Source: Vreelandella titanicae BH1 (GTDB taxonomy: Bacteria > Pseudomonadota > Gammaproteobacteria > Pseudomonadales > Halomonadaceae). Taken from it: a stretch of DNA of 64,000 nt. The stretch spans positions 1 to 64,000 of the forward strand of contig NZ_AOPO01000008.1 of NCBI RefSeq assembly GCF_000336575.1, written 5' to 3'. The position numbers and the translations under genes are program-made. Below, piece by piece: positions 54,202-64,000 of this stretch (within the stretch, counting starts at the first letter, position 1; each line of letters begins with the position of its first letter). The notes under the pieces were generated by a model. It saw only the letters and a list, made by a program, of their open reading frames with translations. It made no database searches and was not told where the DNA came from.

Positions 54202-55323
54202 ATGAAAAAGCTCTTTTCACTAATGATCGTGCTGGCGCTGGCCGGCTGCGCCGCCATGGAGCCGCATGCGGAGCGTGACGTCCAGCGCGACGCCGGTCTG
54301 GCCATCCAGGAAATCTACGAGCAGGCGCTGCCGACGCTGTCCGAGGACAAGCAGCGACACTTTGCCCAGCGGCTCTACCGTCTGACGGGTGAGCAGCGCT
54401 GGTGGGCCCTCAATCATGCCTACGGCGAGCGTCTACGGACACGACTCGAGGAGGACATAGTCGGCCTGACCAAGCCCGGGTACGCGGCTGCCAACAGCCG
54501 GGCGATCGTTGCCGACTACTCGCAGCGCACGGCCAAGCAGCGCGCCCGGCGCGCCATGCTGGGTAAATGGGGGGAGATCGCCTTCGCCCGAGGGCTGCTG
54601 TTCCGGCTGGTTCAGGCCGAGTACTACGGCATACTACCGGCCATTGAGGTCCACGAGCGGGCGCTGGGCTACCTGGCTGAGGTCGACTGGGCAGCCTTCC
54701 TGACCGACCCCGCGGTGATCGGGATATATGCCGCTCAGGTGGCCAACCAGGCGTACTTCCTGCACCAACTCGGCGTGATGGATCTGCGCCGGGAGGTGCA
54801 GGCGGCCTTCCGACGCCACTACCCGCCTGATCGAGTTGCCGGGCTCGACGCCGCCGAGTACCGTAACTGGCTATATGGCCTGACCCACTTCGTCATCGCT
54901 GACAGCCGCTACTACCAGCGGAAGGTGGATCCGGAGGTACACGCTTGGGTGCTAGAAGCGCTGGAGCGGGAGATGGCCGACATCCTGGCCCGGGCCACGG
55001 CCGACATCCAAGCCGAGGTGGCATTGGCCTTCCTGCTTGCCGACCGCGAGGAGCACCCGCTGGTGGGCCGGGTGCGTGAGGCGCTGGTGGCGGCGGTGGA
55101 CCCAGCCAGCGGCATCATCCCCTCGTCCGCGGAGGGAGAGGGGCTGGCGGGTGGTGAGCACCGCAACGTTCTGGCAATCATGGTGTTGCGCTGGCCGGGC
55201 CGCCTGCATCCCGGCCCCGACCTCTCGGACGGGCTTGGCGGGCGCTCAGCCGAATTCACAGGCAGCCGCCATCCAAGTTCTGACAACTCGAGAAACGCGA
55301 TGAAAAAGCTTTTATCACGTTAG
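54202..55323 (+). CDS. DUF3541-like lipoprotein, G+C-rich, tail altered
   Basis: A 373-residue frame. The N-terminus ends in the lipobox LALAGC, so it is a lipoprotein, then a helical domain (about 30-335) that I match to the DUF3541 group. The DNA is visibly richer in G+C than neighbours. The last 25 residues (SAEFTGSRHPSSDNSRN then MKKLLSR) appear foreign: they read into a partial copy of the small gene at 52291, so the native stop may have been lost. AAGGGGGCGCC precedes ATG 54202. Function unknown. Confidence 0.7.
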   Translation: MKKLFSLMIVLALAGCAAMEPHAERDVQRDAGLAIQEIYEQALPTLSEDKQRHFAQRLYRLTGEQRWWALNHAYGERLRTRLEEDIVGLTKPGYAAANSRAIVADYSQRTAKQRARRAMLGKWGEIAFARGLLFRLVQAEYYGILPAIEVHERALGYLAEVDWAAFLTDPAVIGIYAAQVANQAYFLHQLGVMDLRREVQAAFRRHYPPDRVAGLDAAEYRNWLYGLTHFVIADSRYYQRKVDPEVHAWVLEALEREMADILARATADIQAEVALAFLLADREEHPLVGRVREALVAAVDPASGIIPSSAEGEGLAGGEHRNVLAIMVLRWPGRLHPGPDLSDGLGGRSAEFTGSRHPSSDNSRNAMKKLLSR

Positions 55324-55445
55324 TTGTGCTCGCGCTGGATTAAGCGGTGTAAGGGCACCCGGTGTTTTCAGACGAGGTAAGCGTCGAGTTCGACGGCCTC
55401 CAAGCGATGCGCCTGGACATCGGTTTGGGGCAGGATGATGATTAA
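55300..55445 (+). pseudogene. Truncated paralog of the small protein at 52291
   Basis: Begins ATGAAAAAGC, reads a short signal-like start, and after stops and a deletion resumes as GHPVFSDEVSVEFDGLQAMR to a stop, 22 of 27 residues matching the 52291 gene. The middle is missing. It provides the last codons of the DUF3541-like frame. Confidence 0.75.
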
Positions 55446-55487
55446 AAAGCCAGGATCAAAAAGCACAACAAAACAAAGGAGCAGGGC

Positions 55488-55847
55488 ATGAACCAGCATG
55501 AAAAGCTCAACTACGTCGAGCTCGCCGCCAAGGACTTGAACGCCACCAAAACCTTTTTCTCAGCGGTGTTTGGCTGGGAGTTCACCGACTACGGCCTGGA
55601 ATACAGTGCGTTTTCCAACCAGGGCTTGGATGGCGGTTTCTACCAGGCGGACGCCTGCAGCCGTACCGACAACGGCGCCGCCTTGCTGGTGTTTTATAGT
55701 GCTCAGTTGGAAGAGACCTACACCAAGGTAGTGGGCAATGGCGGCGAGATCGTAAAGCCGATTTTTGAGTTTCCCGGCGGCTTCCGTTTTCACTTTACTG
55801 AACCCAGCGGCAACGAGTTTGCCGTGTGGTCAGAGGGGCGGGGCTAA
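55488..55847 (+). CDS. VOC-family (glyoxalase-like) protein
   Basis: A 119-residue single-module VOC protein: NYVELAAKDLNATKTFFSAVF at the start, GFYQADA near 47, FPGGFRFHFTEPSGNEFAVW near the end carrying the metal Glu. It may be a dioxygenase, isomerase or resistance protein; the type is undefined. AGGAG precedes ATG 55488. It stands alone. Confidence 0.85.
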   Translation: MNQHEKLNYVELAAKDLNATKTFFSAVFGWEFTDYGLEYSAFSNQGLDGGFYQADACSRTDNGAALLVFYSAQLEETYTKVVGNGGEIVKPIFEFPGGFRFHFTEPSGNEFAVWSEGRG

Positions 55848-55908
55848 GGCCAGTCGAGAGCCCCGATATTAGCGATATAAACTAGGCGATCTCAATTTCC
55901 TGCCACCC

Positions 55909-56063
55909 TCAAACAATAGGCATAGTACCACCATCAATCACGTACTCCGTGCCCGTAATAGTGGCTGCCTGCCAGAAACGCAATCAGGTTGGCCACTTCT
56001 GCAGGCTTCGAAGGGCGGCCAATCGGGATGTCGCCCAGCGAATTCATGATGATCTGCTTGCCA
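55909..56063 (-). pseudogene. C-terminal remnant of a short-chain dehydrogenase
   Basis: On the minus strand: [20 protein letters not shown], a frameshift, then [18 protein letters not shown] and a stop. These are the last elements of an SDR. The catalytic part is gone. It follows the SnoaL-like gene directly, suggesting an earlier two-gene operon under HxlR control. Confidence 0.75.
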
Positions 56064-56390
56064 TTAATGGATCTCCAATGACTGGATTTGCGACTCGGCA
56101 AGCTGGAAAGCGTGGTCAAGTTGAACCGGGCTGCCGGGGAAGTTGCCGGTCACGGTGGCGGTAACCACCATCGTGTTGCCTTGTTGGGAAACACTGACCG
56201 GCTCGACGCGATACTCAATCTTGTCGCGGGTGGCGCGCATCCAGGCTTGAATAGCGGGTCGCCCGCGGTGCGTCTCGCCTTCGTCGAACACACAGGCATC
56301 TTGAGTGAAGCAATCCGCAATGTGGGTGGCATCCGCACCGTTGCTGATGCTGAAGTAAGTAGTGATCGCGTCTGGCAGTGACAAACTCAT
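56064..56390 (-). CDS. SnoaL/NTF2-like protein
   Basis: A 108-residue NTF2-fold protein: [53 protein letters not shown], a small enzyme or ligand-binding fold common beside HxlR genes. ATG 56390 is chosen since it matches the family; the frame opens at 56480, which would cross the divergent promoter. The neighbour HxlR gene is 92 bases away on the opposite strand. Confidence 0.8.
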   Translation of the reverse strand: MSLSLPDAITTYFSISNGADATHIADCFTQDACVFDEGETHRGRPAIQAWMRATRDKIEYRVEPVSVSQQGNTMVVTATVTGNFPGSPVQLDHAFQLAESQIQSLEIH

Positions 56391-56482
56391 GATGGTCATC
56401 TCTCGCAGGGGGTAATATGCGAGAATCTTCTGCCTAGACTGACGCGTTATCAAGAACGCACAAAAAGGTAAGTGGCTCACCC

Positions 56483-56857
56483 ATGAGAAAGCTTTATACG
56501 CCCGCTACCGCCGCAAGCGATGTGGAAAATGTATTAAAAATGCTGGAAGGGCGCTGGAAGCTCATTATTCTCTTTCATCTCTTCGATGGAAAAGTGCAGC
56601 GCTACTCCGATTTAGGAAAACTCATCCCCGATATCTCCCAGAAAATGCTCGCCCAACAGCTGCGCCAGCTGGAAGCGGATGGCATCGTGGCGCGCAAAGT
56701 CTATCCCCAGGTGCCGCCGAAAGTGGAGTACCGCCTGACCGAATGGGGGCAAACGCTCTGCCCGGCGCTGGATGCCTTATTGAAATGGGCAGAGCAGAGG
56801 GATCACTTCAACAACCCTGACGAGCAGAACGAACAAAACGATGCCGCCACCCAATGA
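56483..56857 (+). CDS. HxlR-family regulator
   Basis: A 124-residue winged helix: VENVLKMLEGRWKLIILFHL, then RYSDLGKLIPDISQKMLAQQLRQLEADGI, and PPKVEYRLTEWGQTL, all HxlR hallmarks. Unlike some relatives it has no conserved redox cysteine at the N-terminus; the only cysteine is LCPALDALL near 96. It likely controls the divergent SnoaL gene and the decayed SDR. Confidence 0.87.
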   Translation: MRKLYTPATAASDVENVLKMLEGRWKLIILFHLFDGKVQRYSDLGKLIPDISQKMLAQQLRQLEADGIVARKVYPQVPPKVEYRLTEWGQTLCPALDALLKWAEQRDHFNNPDEQNEQNDAATQ

Positions 56858-56867
56858 GAACCGCCTG

Positions 56868-56975
56868 ATGCACTACCGCATCATGACCATCAACGACGAT
56901 GACGCCGCCATTGCTCTGTAGAGCGAAAGTGAAGGCGTGCGGCTGCACGATGCCGAGTAACGCTCCAGTGAAGCT
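56868..56975 (+). pseudogene. GNAT acetyltransferase N-terminal remnant
   Basis: The start MHYRIMTINDDDAAIAL, a TAG, then SESEGVRLHDAE and a TAA resemble the first 30 residues of GNAT acetyltransferases (IxxYDxVxxLW...EGVRL). Two stops interrupt it and the rest is missing. Confidence 0.55.
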
Positions 56976-57052
56976 TGCGGGGGCGGGTCTCAATAGCACC
57001 TATTCTTAGCTGCCCATACGCCTTCCCTGGCTCTAAAGATGTCACTCGTTTT

Positions 57053-57913
57053 TCACTGACATATATGGCTGACGAAAGTGGAAACTGGCGGTTGCCGTGC
57101 AAGCGTCTCCGGGCAGATGACGCTCAGGTTCTTGGCCAGCCCGGCATCACTGACCGGGATAGCACACAAAGTGCCCGCTCGGATCTCCGCTTCGACGCAA
57201 GCCGCCAGCACCAGTGATACGCCCAGGCCTGCTTTGACAGCCTGTTTAACCGCTTCGGTACTGCCCAGTTGCATTGAAACCTTCGGGAACGGCCCTCTTT
57301 CGCCGAAGAAACTCGCCAGCAACCGGCCCGTACCTGTTCCGGGTTCACCGCCCAGCAGGCTCATTCCTGCGAGGGTTTTCCGGTCTATTTCATGCCATTC
57401 CGCACAGGGGTGATCGGGTGAAGTAATTAACACCACGGGCTCCTGTCGCCAATCCATTGCCTGGAAGCCAGATTTCGGGTGCCACCACTCCATCACCGCT
57501 ATATCCAGCTCGCCGCTAGTCAGTTGTCTAGCAATGTTAGGATTGTTATCAATCACAAGATCCAGCTCAGGTACCGCCGGAATGTTCTTGAACGTGCTCA
57601 CGTAGGGCTGGAGCATGTAAATACCGATGTTGGAACTTGCCCCTACGCGTAAACGCGTACCGCTAACGACTTCTCGAGCACGCTCGTCCAGTTGCAACAT
57701 ACTAAGCGCAAGCGGCATAAGCGCCAGGGCTGCTTTGGTGGGCTCGCAACCCGTTTTACTGCGGCGTATCAACAGGGCACCTAGCTGTTCTTCGAGCTTT
57801 TGAATGTGCTGTGAAAGCGTGGGTTGTGCGATACCGAGAGCTTGGGCGGCGGCCTGAAAACGTCGGTGCTGAACCAGTGTGGTAAAACTTTTCAGCCAGA
57901 CCAAGTTCAGCAT
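57053..57913 (-). CDS. ptxE: LysR-family regulator of phosphite genes
   Basis: A 286-residue LTTR with the usual N-terminal helix-turn-helix ([37 protein letters not shown]) and an effector domain with [13 protein letters not shown] near residue 90. It overlaps ptxD by seven bases and ends the ptxABCDE order known from Pseudomonas stutzeri, where PtxE regulates the operon. Its effector is unknown. No other regulator of the operon is seen. Confidence 0.88.
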   Translation of the reverse strand: MLNLVWLKSFTTLVQHRRFQAAAQALGIAQPTLSQHIQKLEEQLGALLIRRSKTGCEPTKAALALMPLALSMLQLDERAREVVSGTRLRVGASSNIGIYMLQPYVSTFKNIPAVPELDLVIDNNPNIARQLTSGELDIAVMEWWHPKSGFQAMDWRQEPVVLITSPDHPCAEWHEIDRKTLAGMSLLGGEPGTGTGRLLASFFGERGPFPKVSMQLGSTEAVKQAVKAGLGVSLVLAACVEAEIRAGTLCAIPVSDAGLAKNLSVICPETLARQPPVSTFVSHICQ

Positions 57914-58917
57914 GGAGTTGTCTCAGTGATAGTGGGCGAATTAGCCGCATCCTGAGGGCATTCTCCTTGTAACGCTTGAAGAATGTTGTCGGCAGCACGC
58001 TGTTCAATCATCAGCCGCACATCCTGGACGGCAGAGCCAATGTGTGCCGTAAATAGCGTGTTGGGATGTGCTCGCAAGGTGGGGCAAATCTCTTGCGGGC
58101 GATCCTCTCGAGCCCAATCTTCCATTTCAAAAACATCCGCTGCGTAGCCGCCTAACTGCCCTGACTCCAATGCTTCCAAAACGGCAGCTTCCTGCACTAC
58201 AGAACCCCGGCATGGGTTGATCAAAAAAGCGCCTGGTTGCATCAGGGCCAAGCGCGCAGTGTTCATGGTATGCAGGGTTTGTTTATTGAGCGGCAGGGCC
58301 AAAATGACAATGTCGGCTTGCCCGAGCAGCTCTTCAAGCGACTTGCGCGCCACGCCTAGCGCGGCCTCCTCAGCAGCGGGCAAGGCGTCTGGCTGAGAAT
58401 ACAGCAAGCTCGCGCCCCACCCCTGGAGCCGTGTTGCCACTGCCTGGCCGATGGGACCCATGCCGACGATACCCACGGTCGCGCCGGCAACCCCCAGCCC
58501 ATAAAACGTGGGCTGCCATCCCTTGAACTGGCCGGAACGAACGTACTCATCGGCCGCTCGGACATGGCGGATTAGGCTAATGGTTAGCCCGATGGTTAGC
58601 TCAGCCGTTGGCACCGTCAGCAGATCCGGCACGAAGGTCAGCCAAACGCCATGACGCGTACAGGCCTCCACATCAAAATTATCGTATCCCTTCAGGGCGG
58701 CACCAATAACTTTCAGCTTGGGACAGCCCGCTAGAAATTCCTCGCTGACCTGGTCCGGCATAAACACCATCATGGCGTCTGCGGTTGCCGCGCGGGCCTT
58801 TACCTCGGCGGCGGTCAAGGTAGTGGCTGACTGGTTGGTGATCACTTCACAGTGTTGTTCCAGCCTTTCCAACACACTGTTGTGTACCCGGTGGGTAATG
58901 AAAACCCTTGGTTTCAT
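57907..58917 (-). CDS. ptxD: Phosphite dehydrogenase
   Basis: A 336-residue D-hydroxyacid-dehydrogenase-family enzyme oxidising phosphite to phosphate with NAD+. It aligns gaplessly, as I recall it, with the 336-residue P. stutzeri PtxD. Catalytic residues Arg237, Glu266 and His292 and the phosphite-pocket residues Met53, Lys76 and Tyr139 are all present, and the sequence [13 protein letters not shown] is shared. Positions 175-176 are Gln-Pro where P. stutzeri has Glu-Ala, the residues that set NAD over NADP preference. AAGGAA precedes ATG 58917, and it overlaps ptxE by seven bases. Confidence 0.95.
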   Translation of the reverse strand: MKPRVFITHRVHNSVLERLEQHCEVITNQSATTLTAAEVKARAATADAMMVFMPDQVSEEFLAGCPKLKVIGAALKGYDNFDVEACTRHGVWLTFVPDLLTVPTAELTIGLTISLIRHVRAADEYVRSGQFKGWQPTFYGLGVAGATVGIVGMGPIGQAVATRLQGWGASLLYSQPDALPAAEEAALGVARKSLEELLGQADIVILALPLNKQTLHTMNTARLALMQPGAFLINPCRGSVVQEAAVLEALESGQLGGYAADVFEMEDWAREDRPQEICPTLRAHPNTLFTAHIGSAVQDVRLMIEQRAADNILQALQGECPQDAANSPTITETTPC

Positions 58918-58926
58918 TTGATTTCC

Positions 58927-59760
58927 TTACTTGAATTTCTTACGAAGATGGCCGCTAAGGCTATCCACCATCGTCACCATAACGAGTATGACAATCAGGA
59001 TGGCGCTGACTTCCTGGTACTGCATGACGCGTAAAGAGCCCATTAGCTCGAAGCCGATCCCGCCAGCCCCCACCATGCCCATCACCGTAGAGGCGCGGAA
59101 ATTGTATTCCCAGCGGTAGATAGAGACATCAGCAAACTGCGGAAGCACCTGCGGGAGCACCGCGTGCCAGTGAACCTGTAATCGCGTCGCGCCAGCGGCA
59201 TTGGCGGCCTCCACAGGGGCTGGGTCGACATGCTCGATCGCTTCGGCAAAGAATTTACCTACCATGCCGATAGAGTGAAGGCCGAGCGCGAGCACGCCCG
59301 GCAAGGCGCCAAAACCCACGGCAGCAACGAAGATAATGCCCATAATCAACTCAGGCACCGAGCGCAGAGCGTTCAGCAGCGTGCGGGTTACGTGGAATAC
59401 CATGGGGTGGGGCGAGGTGTTGCGAGCGGCCAAAAACGCCAGGGGCACGGAAGCGATGACCGCTATCGCCGTGCCGGCAATGCTCATGGCGAGGGTATCG
59501 ACCAGCGGCGCTATCCAATCCATGGCGTTGGTGAAATCGGGCGGTAGTGACTCTCCCATTAGGGTGGCGATGGCCGGCACCCCGTTGGCCAGGGTGCGAA
59601 AATCCAGCAGGTCCACGTACCAACTCGCCAGGAGAACCACTGCCAGTACCAAACCCGCTTGGAAGAGCTTGCTCCGCCAACCGCGCGCGTGTTCAGCCAG
59701 CACGGTATCAGGAGAAAACGATGAAAGGGGCGGCGAATCTATTTTGGAATGATTCATCAT
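58927..59760 (-). CDS. ptxC: Phosphite ABC transporter permease
   Basis: A 277-residue permease of the PhnE/PtxC type with about six hydrophobic segments. The EAA-like loop is AIEHVDPAPVEAANAAGATRL near residue 180, coupling to the ATPase. It likely forms a homodimeric channel importing phosphite across the inner membrane. Start is ATG 59760 or the adjacent ATG 59757, with AAGGGG just upstream. Six bases after ptxB and nine before ptxD. Confidence 0.92.
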   Translation of the reverse strand: MMNHSKIDSPPLSSFSPDTVLAEHARGWRSKLFQAGLVLAVVLLASWYVDLLDFRTLANGVPAIATLMGESLPPDFTNAMDWIAPLVDTLAMSIAGTAIAVIASVPLAFLAARNTSPHPMVFHVTRTLLNALRSVPELIMGIIFVAAVGFGALPGVLALGLHSIGMVGKFFAEAIEHVDPAPVEAANAAGATRLQVHWHAVLPQVLPQFADVSIYRWEYNFRASTVMGMVGAGGIGFELMGSLRVMQYQEVSAILIVILVMVTMVDSLSGHLRKKFK

Positions 59761-59766
59761 GTCCCC

Positions 59767-61478
<1,712 letters not shown>

Positions 61479-61511
61479 TGGATCACCTTCTGCAATGTAT
61501 AAGCTCACTTT

Positions 61512-61526
61512 ATTGTGACTTACAAT
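61512..61526 (-). promoter_or_regulatory. LysR-type box before the ptx operon
   Basis: On the minus strand ATTGTAAGTCACAAT: perfect arms ATTGT and ACAAT around five bases, the T-N11-A arrangement of LysR boxes. Downstream TTATAC lies 17 bases after TTGTAA, so the box could overlap the -35 region of a promoter. PtxE is the obvious candidate ligand; not tested. Confidence 0.55.
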
Positions 61527-61575
61527 GCAACGGTAGCCCGCCTAAGTGACAAAGCTGTGTCGTTCAGGTGATAAG

Positions 61576-61695
61576 TTAATGACTATCCAAGGAGCGCAGG
61601 TAGCCAGTCAAACGGCTCAGATAACGCTTCTCTAGACCAATATCGTCACAAAACGAGGCCCACCAAGGCTGGGCGTACCGATCCGATATTCTGCT
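61576..61695 (-). pseudogene. Unidentified C-terminal remnant upstream of ptxA
   Basis: An open stretch of 39 codons ending in TAA, minus strand, reading RISDRYAQPWWASFCDDIG then LEKRYLSRLTGYLRSLDSH. It is bounded upstream by a stop codon and has no start. The composition is protein-like. I cannot name the family with confidence; HipA-like C-termini are one thought. Confidence 0.35.
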
Positions 61696-61728
61696 CTATT
61701 CGTTTGTTAATGGAGATAACCACAACGT

Positions 61729-62118
61729 TTAACCAAGCTGAGCCTCAATCGCGGCTTTATCAATGACCGACCAGACCTCCCTAATCTTGCCATCGCTAAA
61801 CAGGTAGAACGCGTTTTCGCAAAACGTCACGTTTTTGCCATCCACCGCAAGGCCAAGGAAGCTACCTTTGGGTGTGACATCGAATCGCAACCTGCACGCG
61901 ACATGGGGTGAATCAACGGCCAAAAGCTCAATGTTAAAGTGAAGATCCGGTATCTGCTCGTAATCGGCTTCCAGCATGGCGCGATAACCATCAAGCCCTA
62001 GGCGCCTGCCGTTGTGGTGGACATCGTCATGCACGAACTGGTCAAGGTTCGTCCAGTCTTGATTATTGAGGCAGGTGATGTAATCACGGTAGGTTGCTTC
62101 CAGGTCACGTTTGTTCAT
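61729..62118 (-). CDS. SnoaL-like ester cyclase family protein
   Basis: A 129-residue NTF2-fold protein, with LEATYRDYITCLNNQDWTNL, QFVHDDVHHNGRRLGLDGY, LHFNIELLAVDSPHVACRL, ENAFYLFSDGKIREVWSVID, which is the SnoaL-like/ester cyclase pattern. AGGAG precedes ATG 62118. It is upstream of the ptx operon on the same strand but separated by the remnant and 250 bases, so it is not clearly part of that operon. Confidence 0.8.
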   Translation of the reverse strand: MNKRDLEATYRDYITCLNNQDWTNLDQFVHDDVHHNGRRLGLDGYRAMLEADYEQIPDLHFNIELLAVDSPHVACRLRFDVTPKGSFLGLAVDGKNVTFCENAFYLFSDGKIREVWSVIDKAAIEAQLG

Positions 62119-62217
62119 CCTGGTTCTCCTTTCTTGGGCAGGCGTGAAGGCATTCGCCAAGGGTATACAGGCTCAGTATCATAAGCAGCCTAAACCAAAC
62201 CACAGAAGTCATCATTC

Positions 62218-62553
62218 ATGTCGTGCCCACCTTGCCCCCATTGCCAATCCGAATTCGTCTATCAGGATCAAAGCCTGTTCATCTGCCCCGAATGCGCTCA
62301 CGAATGGAACCCTTCTGAGGCTGAGGCAGAAGAGACCGTGACGGTAAAAGATGCCCACGGCACCCTGTTAGCGGAAGGCGACAAGGTAACGATGATCAAA
62401 GACCTCAAGGTCAAAGGCAGCTCATTGGTACTCAAGGTGGGCACCAAAGCGGTTATCAAGCGGCTCTTGGATAGCAAGAATCACCAACTGGACTGCAAGG
62501 TCGACGGCGTCGGCGACATGATGGTGACCGCCCACTTTGTGAAAAAAGCTTGA
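62218..62553 (+). CDS. yjdM: YjdM/PhnA-family zinc-ribbon protein
   Basis: A 111-residue protein close to E. coli YjdM (formerly PhnA). The N-terminal zinc ribbon has CPHC and CPEC in the first 26 residues, then VKDAHGTLLAEGDKVTMIKD and LKVKGSSLVLKVGTK, and ends VTAHFVKKA. In E. coli it lies near the phn region, but its biochemical role is not established. It is divergent from the SnoaL-like gene and not clearly linked to ptx. Confidence 0.88.
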   Translation: MSCPPCPHCQSEFVYQDQSLFICPECAHEWNPSEAEAEETVTVKDAHGTLLAEGDKVTMIKDLKVKGSSLVLKVGTKAVIKRLLDSKNHQLDCKVDGVGDMMVTAHFVKKA

Positions 62554-62785
62554 ATAAGACCCCGGAATTCTTCGATTCACCACACGACGCAGTAAGCTGA
62601 GGCTCACCCACCATCACCACTTCACTCAGCGTTTAAGCGAAGCGTGTTTTCGGGTATCTCATTCTAGGGCAACAAAATCAGCTCTAAGGCCTTTGACAGC
62701 GGGTTGGAAAGTATTCAAAAGCGCTATTTCCTTTCGATTTATTTAGCTAAAGTAAGACTAAAGCTTATCTGCCGGAAGGCCTTCA

Positions 62786-63724
62786 ATGACTGATTTGATA
62801 ATCCTGAGAGATTTCCTGGCCCTTTGTGAAACCAAGAGTTTTAGCCGCACGGCTGAGCAGCGGTATGTTTCGGTGTCAGGCTTGAGTCGTCGTATTCAAG
62901 GTCTTGAAGAGTGGGCAGGCACCGCGCTGTTTGAGCGGCGGAAAGGTGAGCTAGTGCTGACGGAGGCAGGGCATAGCCTGCAAATGGTAGCTTCACAAGC
63001 GCTTAGCGCTTTTGATCGATTTCGGCTCTCCGTTGCTGATGATATTAACGATCAGAAAAGGCGGATACGATTTTGCTCACCACACATTATGGCTGCGATA
63101 TTTTTTCCCCACTGGATGCCGCGCTTACAAGCGCAGTTCACACAGGCAACATTTAGCATTGATGCGAATACATTGCCGGAGTGCCTGGCCGCTCTGGATC
63201 AGGGAGAGGCCGACTATGTAACGGCACTATTCGATGGTGAACACCTTATTGCAAGGCGCTTGGGAATAGAGAGTGATAGTTACACTTCAATTGAGCTAGA
63301 TACCGAGTCTCTCATCCCTGTTAGCGCGCCAAATGCTGCAGGTCAGCCACTGTTTAATTTACATGCTGCAGATGGCTCCCCACTCTCATTTTTGAATTAT
63401 GCCCAAGAGTGCCATTTAGGCTGGTCGCTGAGTGCCATGCTTGTGAATCAAGGTTTGAATTTACAGCAACACCATGATGCAGGTCTTGCGGATAGTTTGC
63501 GTCATATGACGTTATCAAGATTGGGAGTTGCGTGGCTTCCCTATTCGCTAGTGCGGGAAGACCTTGGGGCTAAGCGGCTTGTTCGAGCAGGAGGTTCCGC
63601 TTTCGATGTGCCATTAAAAATTATCCTGCTGAGACGAACAGCGCCCCTAGCAGCAGAAGCCCAGCGGCTATGGGATGGGCTGCTGGAAATGAAGAATGTG
63701 AGAACCTTCTCTGACGTTGTTTGA
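62786..63724 (+). CDS. LysR-family regulator
   Basis: A 312-residue LTTR. N-terminal wHTH: TDLIILRDFLALCETKSFSR, YVSVSGLSRRIQGLEEWAG, ELVLTEAGHSLQ, then an effector domain from about 90. GGAAGG precedes ATG 62786. It is followed by an MFS gene on the same strand that it may regulate. The gap 62554-62785 upstream shows no gene. Confidence 0.88.
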   Translation: MTDLIILRDFLALCETKSFSRTAEQRYVSVSGLSRRIQGLEEWAGTALFERRKGELVLTEAGHSLQMVASQALSAFDRFRLSVADDINDQKRRIRFCSPHIMAAIFFPHWMPRLQAQFTQATFSIDANTLPECLAALDQGEADYVTALFDGEHLIARRLGIESDSYTSIELDTESLIPVSAPNAAGQPLFNLHAADGSPLSFLNYAQECHLGWSLSAMLVNQGLNLQQHHDAGLADSLRHMTLSRLGVAWLPYSLVREDLGAKRLVRAGGSAFDVPLKIILLRRTAPLAAEAQRLWDGLLEMKNVRTFSDVV

Positions 63725-63905
63725 ACGGTATACCGATCTTGCGTTGCAACGTTGGCAACTTTTTCGTCTCTTTTATCCGGTAACGCAACCTAGCCAGAAA
63801 AGTCGCGGTGCTTGCTGATTTGGCAACAGGCATTGCGATATCGTCATGGTTTAACGCTACAAAATGGGTAATGCTAAGGAAAAGCTCAATGTTCTGAGAA
63901 CCCCT

Positions 63906-64000
63906 ATGACGATGCTACTGCCGATGACTTCTGCTCAAAACTACCGTTGGGTCATTCTGCTAATAGCCACCCTGGCTCAAGCAGCGGCATGCTTTTTCGT
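63906..64000 (+). CDS. MFS transporter, 5' end only
   Basis: The window ends 31 codons into an open frame beginning near MTMLLPMTSAQNYRWVILLI then ATLAQAAACFFV, a typical first membrane helix of a major facilitator transporter. Possible starts are ATG 63906, 63912 and 63924. The rest lies outside the window. Confidence 0.65.
   Translation, partial: MTMLLPMTSAQNYRWVILLIATLAQAAACFF

Noticed and set aside
57907..58917. Generic D-lactate or glyoxylate reductase instead of PtxD
   Set aside because: The full catalytic and phosphite-pocket residues and the ptxABC-E context match phosphite dehydrogenase, not lactate or glyoxylate enzymes.
63743..63764. Possible terminator after the last LysR gene
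   Set aside because: GTTGC/GCAAC makes only a five-base stem before TTTTT; too weak to list.

Overview
The window looks like chromosome of a Halomonas-type gammaproteobacterium (Halomonadaceae). This rests on gene order (lbcA-lolB-ispE-tRNA-prs-rplY-pth-ychF opposite hemA-prfA-prmC-moeB), protein sequences close to those of Pseudomonas/Halomonas, and moderate G+C. No rRNA, CRISPR array, insertion sequence or prophage is visible. Two tRNA genes are present (Met-CAT, Gln-TTG).

Region 1 (1-16.5 kb) is core: an arsenic-type ArsR, periplasmic protease Prc, aminopeptidase ApeB, and the translation/cell-envelope/haem block listed above. Region 2 (16.5-31.6 kb) carries two divergent bactofilins (one with a ZipA-like membrane anchor), a chemoreceptor, small metabolic enzymes, and a probable four-gene operon: a mini phosphate-binding-like periplasmic protein, an outer-membrane barrel, a CACHE-like/PAS/GGDEF/EAL protein and a FeeM/exosortase-type N-acyltransferase. 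A lyase of the DapA superfamily and a periplasmic glycerophosphodiesterase follow.

Region 3 (31.7-47.7 kb) is accessory: transporters, regulator-enzyme pairs (AraC/SLC13, LysR/aldo-keto reductase, LysR/quinone reductase, TetR/beta-lactamase-fold), a YefM-YoeB toxin-antitoxin pair with a palindromic operator, and the trpI-trpBA tryptophan locus. Several gene remnants lie here (PQQ sugar dehydrogenase, a LysR tail, an unidentified C-terminus).

Region 4 (47.8-64 kb) mixes LysE exporters, small regulators with divergent targets, an orphan antitoxin beside a doubly inactivated toxin, a G+C-rich DUF3541-like lipoprotein gene flanked by copies of a small gene, and further remnants (SDR, GNAT). The standout is a complete ptxABCDE operon: phosphite ABC uptake, NAD-dependent phosphite dehydrogenase and a LysR regulator. 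Its PtxD aligns without gaps to the Pseudomonas stutzeri enzyme as I recall it and keeps all catalytic residues, so the cell can probably use phosphite as phosphorus source. A YjdM/PhnA-family gene lies just beyond. The window ends inside the start of an MFS transporter gene.

Gene starts were chosen from ribosome-binding sites and family starts; many differ from the longest open frame. Family names come from recognition by eye, not from searches.
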